A stretch of DNA of 64,000 nt. Source: Penelope pileata. Its lineage: Eukaryota > Chordata > Aves > Galliformes > Cracidae. The notes beneath the pieces were generated by a model that was not told the DNA's origin, ran no database searches, and was given only the letters and a program-made list of their open reading frames with translations. Positions 62,223-64,000 of this stretch are shown one piece after another. A program made the position numbers and the translations under genes. How positions within the stretch are numbered: position 1 is the first letter of the stretch; every line of letters begins with the position of its first letter. The stretch is taken from contig WBMW01005278.1 in the NCBI GenBank assembly GCA_013396635.1, forward strand, positions 620,355 through 684,354, read 5' to 3'.

Positions 62223-64000
62223 TGTGTGCTATGTGTTGCTGATTTACTCAGCATGGCAATATTCTCCTGAGCATGCTTTCCTGGGAAAGCAATGCTTTTT
62301 CACTCCATGTGATACCATCTTCACATACTTAACAAAAGAGGACATCAGCCGTGTTCCCATTCCCTTTGAGCTTCAGCCCCGAGCCTGCAGAGCCTGCAGG
62401 AGCACAGCTCCTGCGCCGGGATCCCGGGAGGTCTGCAGAGCCACAGATCTGACGTGAGTGCATGGGCTTCCTATAAGCTCAGCTCCAGAACAAATGGTGT
62501 TGGAGAAAGGTAAAACCCATTAAAATATCTGGCTAGCCATTATCCATGATATATTGACTCGCTTGGTCTATACGAGCATGTTTCAGTCAGCACACTTCCA
62601 TGCATCTCATGCAGATATATTTACATATATGTACCAATGAATCATTTTGTTTATTTATTTATTTTTGTATAAAAGCACACGACACTGCCAACAGCATGAT
62701 ATGTAATACCTGCTTTGTAATCTGTGGAATACTTGCTGACCTGGCCCAGAAGACAGAATGCTGCCTCTGTTGGAAGTTGAAGAAATGCCACAGACTTTTT
62801 CTGAAAGTAATCTTCAGAGCCTGGGAATGATATATCAGAGGCAAGGGCATAGACACAAAATAAAAAATTATAAAAAAATTTTTAAAAGAAATGGACTGCT
62901 TAGCTTGGCCTTCATTACTAGGCAGGGTACAAATGCTCTCAATAACTTCAAAAAAAAAAAAAAGAAAAATAAAGGAACAAAAAAGGCTGCCTTTTTAGGC
63001 CACAGTAACTCTGACTTTGCACCACACATCCCTCGGGGGGTAAAGTAATTTATGGTATGTTCCAACCAGATATTGGAAGTGGCACTTAGTTAAACCATCT
63101 CAGCTCTGTCGGCATTTTTAGGGTGTGCAGGGCACAGCTGCGTGCCTCGGTCCTGGGCGCAGGGCAGGATGGACAGGTGTGCCTGGCAGGGCAGGACACG
63201 GCCCTGGGCACCCATGGGATGGGGCACCCCCATGGCAGTGCTCATAGAGGCGTTTCCAGACTCTCTGTCCAGTTTGGAGGGCAAGGAGGAGCAGCTGTCC
63301 CATGGACAGACCCCCGGGATGCTCCCACCCCACATCCCCGTCTCTGTGTCACCGCGTTGTGTCACTGAGTGGTGGTCGCCCACCACCACCCCTGTGAGGG
63401 GTCTGAGTGGCTCCGGTGCCCGCAGCACAAGGTGCAGTGTGGGCCGGGTGCCTTTGGAGAGGAGATCCTTCGGGCTGCGTTAAGGTGGTGCCACCTGACC
63501 TGGTTTCTCATTTTCTGATCTAGTTTCTTTGGTGCAAACCCTGCCCCAAGAGCACCCCCTGCAGTGGGCATAGATGGCTGTTGGAATAGCATTTCTGTTG
63601 GGTGAATTAAATACAAAGTGGCCAACAAAGCAGCAGAAACTGAAGCAGAGGCATCCATTTTTCTCATTTATTCCTGTTCGTAGAGCTGGGAGAGACAAAC
63701 AAATTAATTTACTTTCTTAGGCTAAATTCAAATTGGACAAACAAAACCAGCAGGTAAAGTCTCTGCTCGAGGCCATGCAGTCGAAGTCAATTCACAGAGT
63801 GGTATGTTTCCTCCTGAACAAATCCTGCTGTAAAGACCATGCTGCAATCTGAGCCATGAGGAGCAGCTGTCTGGTTTAAAACAAACCAGCATCCTTGCTG
63901 CCGTGTCTCCTGATGGCTGGGGAGCCTTCATTTTCCATTTTGTAATCCTTAAGACTTGAAAGTACTTAGGCTAAAAAATTCATTAAACTTTAATATAAAG

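Larger units (their letters stand above)
24497..64000 (+). other. MDGA2: MDGA2 intron downstream of Ig5 exon (5' part, over 39 kb)
   Basis: The intron begins with gtgagt and continues past the window end. No exon for Ig6 or later domains is seen. Repeats and pseudogene pieces inside it are listed separately. The stretches 24497-27140, 30020-30691, 31861-37236, 38056-39829, 40061-44589, 45851-57285, 57723-60795 and 62216-64000 hold no recognisable gene. They contain low-complexity pieces: A-runs at 39239-39252 and 62948-62962, a GT run at 48295-48311, TTTAT-rich sequence near 46690-46720 and a polypyrimidine tract near 55528-55560. Being one intron depends on the gene continuing on the + strand, which is inferred. 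Confidence 0.75.

Overview
This window is a piece of a vertebrate genome, most likely a bird. The interspersed repeats are almost all CR1-type LINEs, with the usual avian 3' tails of the attctatgattctatga kind. There are no Alu, B1 or L1-like elements, and an avian-type endogenous retrovirus pol fragment is present. The species cannot be determined from the sequence.

The only host gene I can support as intact is MDGA2 (MAM domain-containing GPI anchor protein 2), on the + strand. Two coding exons are visible. The exon at 11741-12070 encodes Ig-like domain 4. The exon at 24203-24496 encodes Ig-like domain 5. Each has a clean acceptor and donor, both are flanked by phase-1 introns, and they join in frame across a 12,132-bp intron. 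The rest of the window is intron: the 3' part of the upstream intron (1-11740), the complete middle intron, and more than 39 kb of the downstream intron (24497-64000). Such long introns fit this very large gene.

The introns hold CR1 fragments of several ages on both strands: 424-1130, 3716-3862, 14455-14732, 16560-16955, 22203-22450, 30692-31185, 37237-38055, 45168-45850, 57286-57330, 57607-57722 and 62040-62222. Older LINE relics lie near 39830-40060 and 44590-44790. There are also three tandem-repeat loci. Two decayed pieces of an ITPRIPL1-like gene occur: a C-terminal part on the - strand (20811-22203) and an N-terminal plus membrane-segment part on the + strand (31566-31860). They are complementary halves in opposite orientation, which suggests one locus split by an inversion or two separate truncated copies.

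At 27141-30019 the assembly looks suspect. Two single-N gaps bracket a block that includes a retroviral pol fragment and one copy of a ~1.23-kb sequence. A second, nearly identical copy follows. Uncollapsed haplotypes or a mis-join are more likely than a true tandem duplication.

I found no RNA genes, CRISPR arrays or prokaryotic features, and no convincing new biological system. The most interesting items are the split ITPRIPL pseudogene, the N-flanked duplication with the retroviral fragment, the minisatellites (one with eight CAGCTG cores) and several candidate conserved non-coding blocks.
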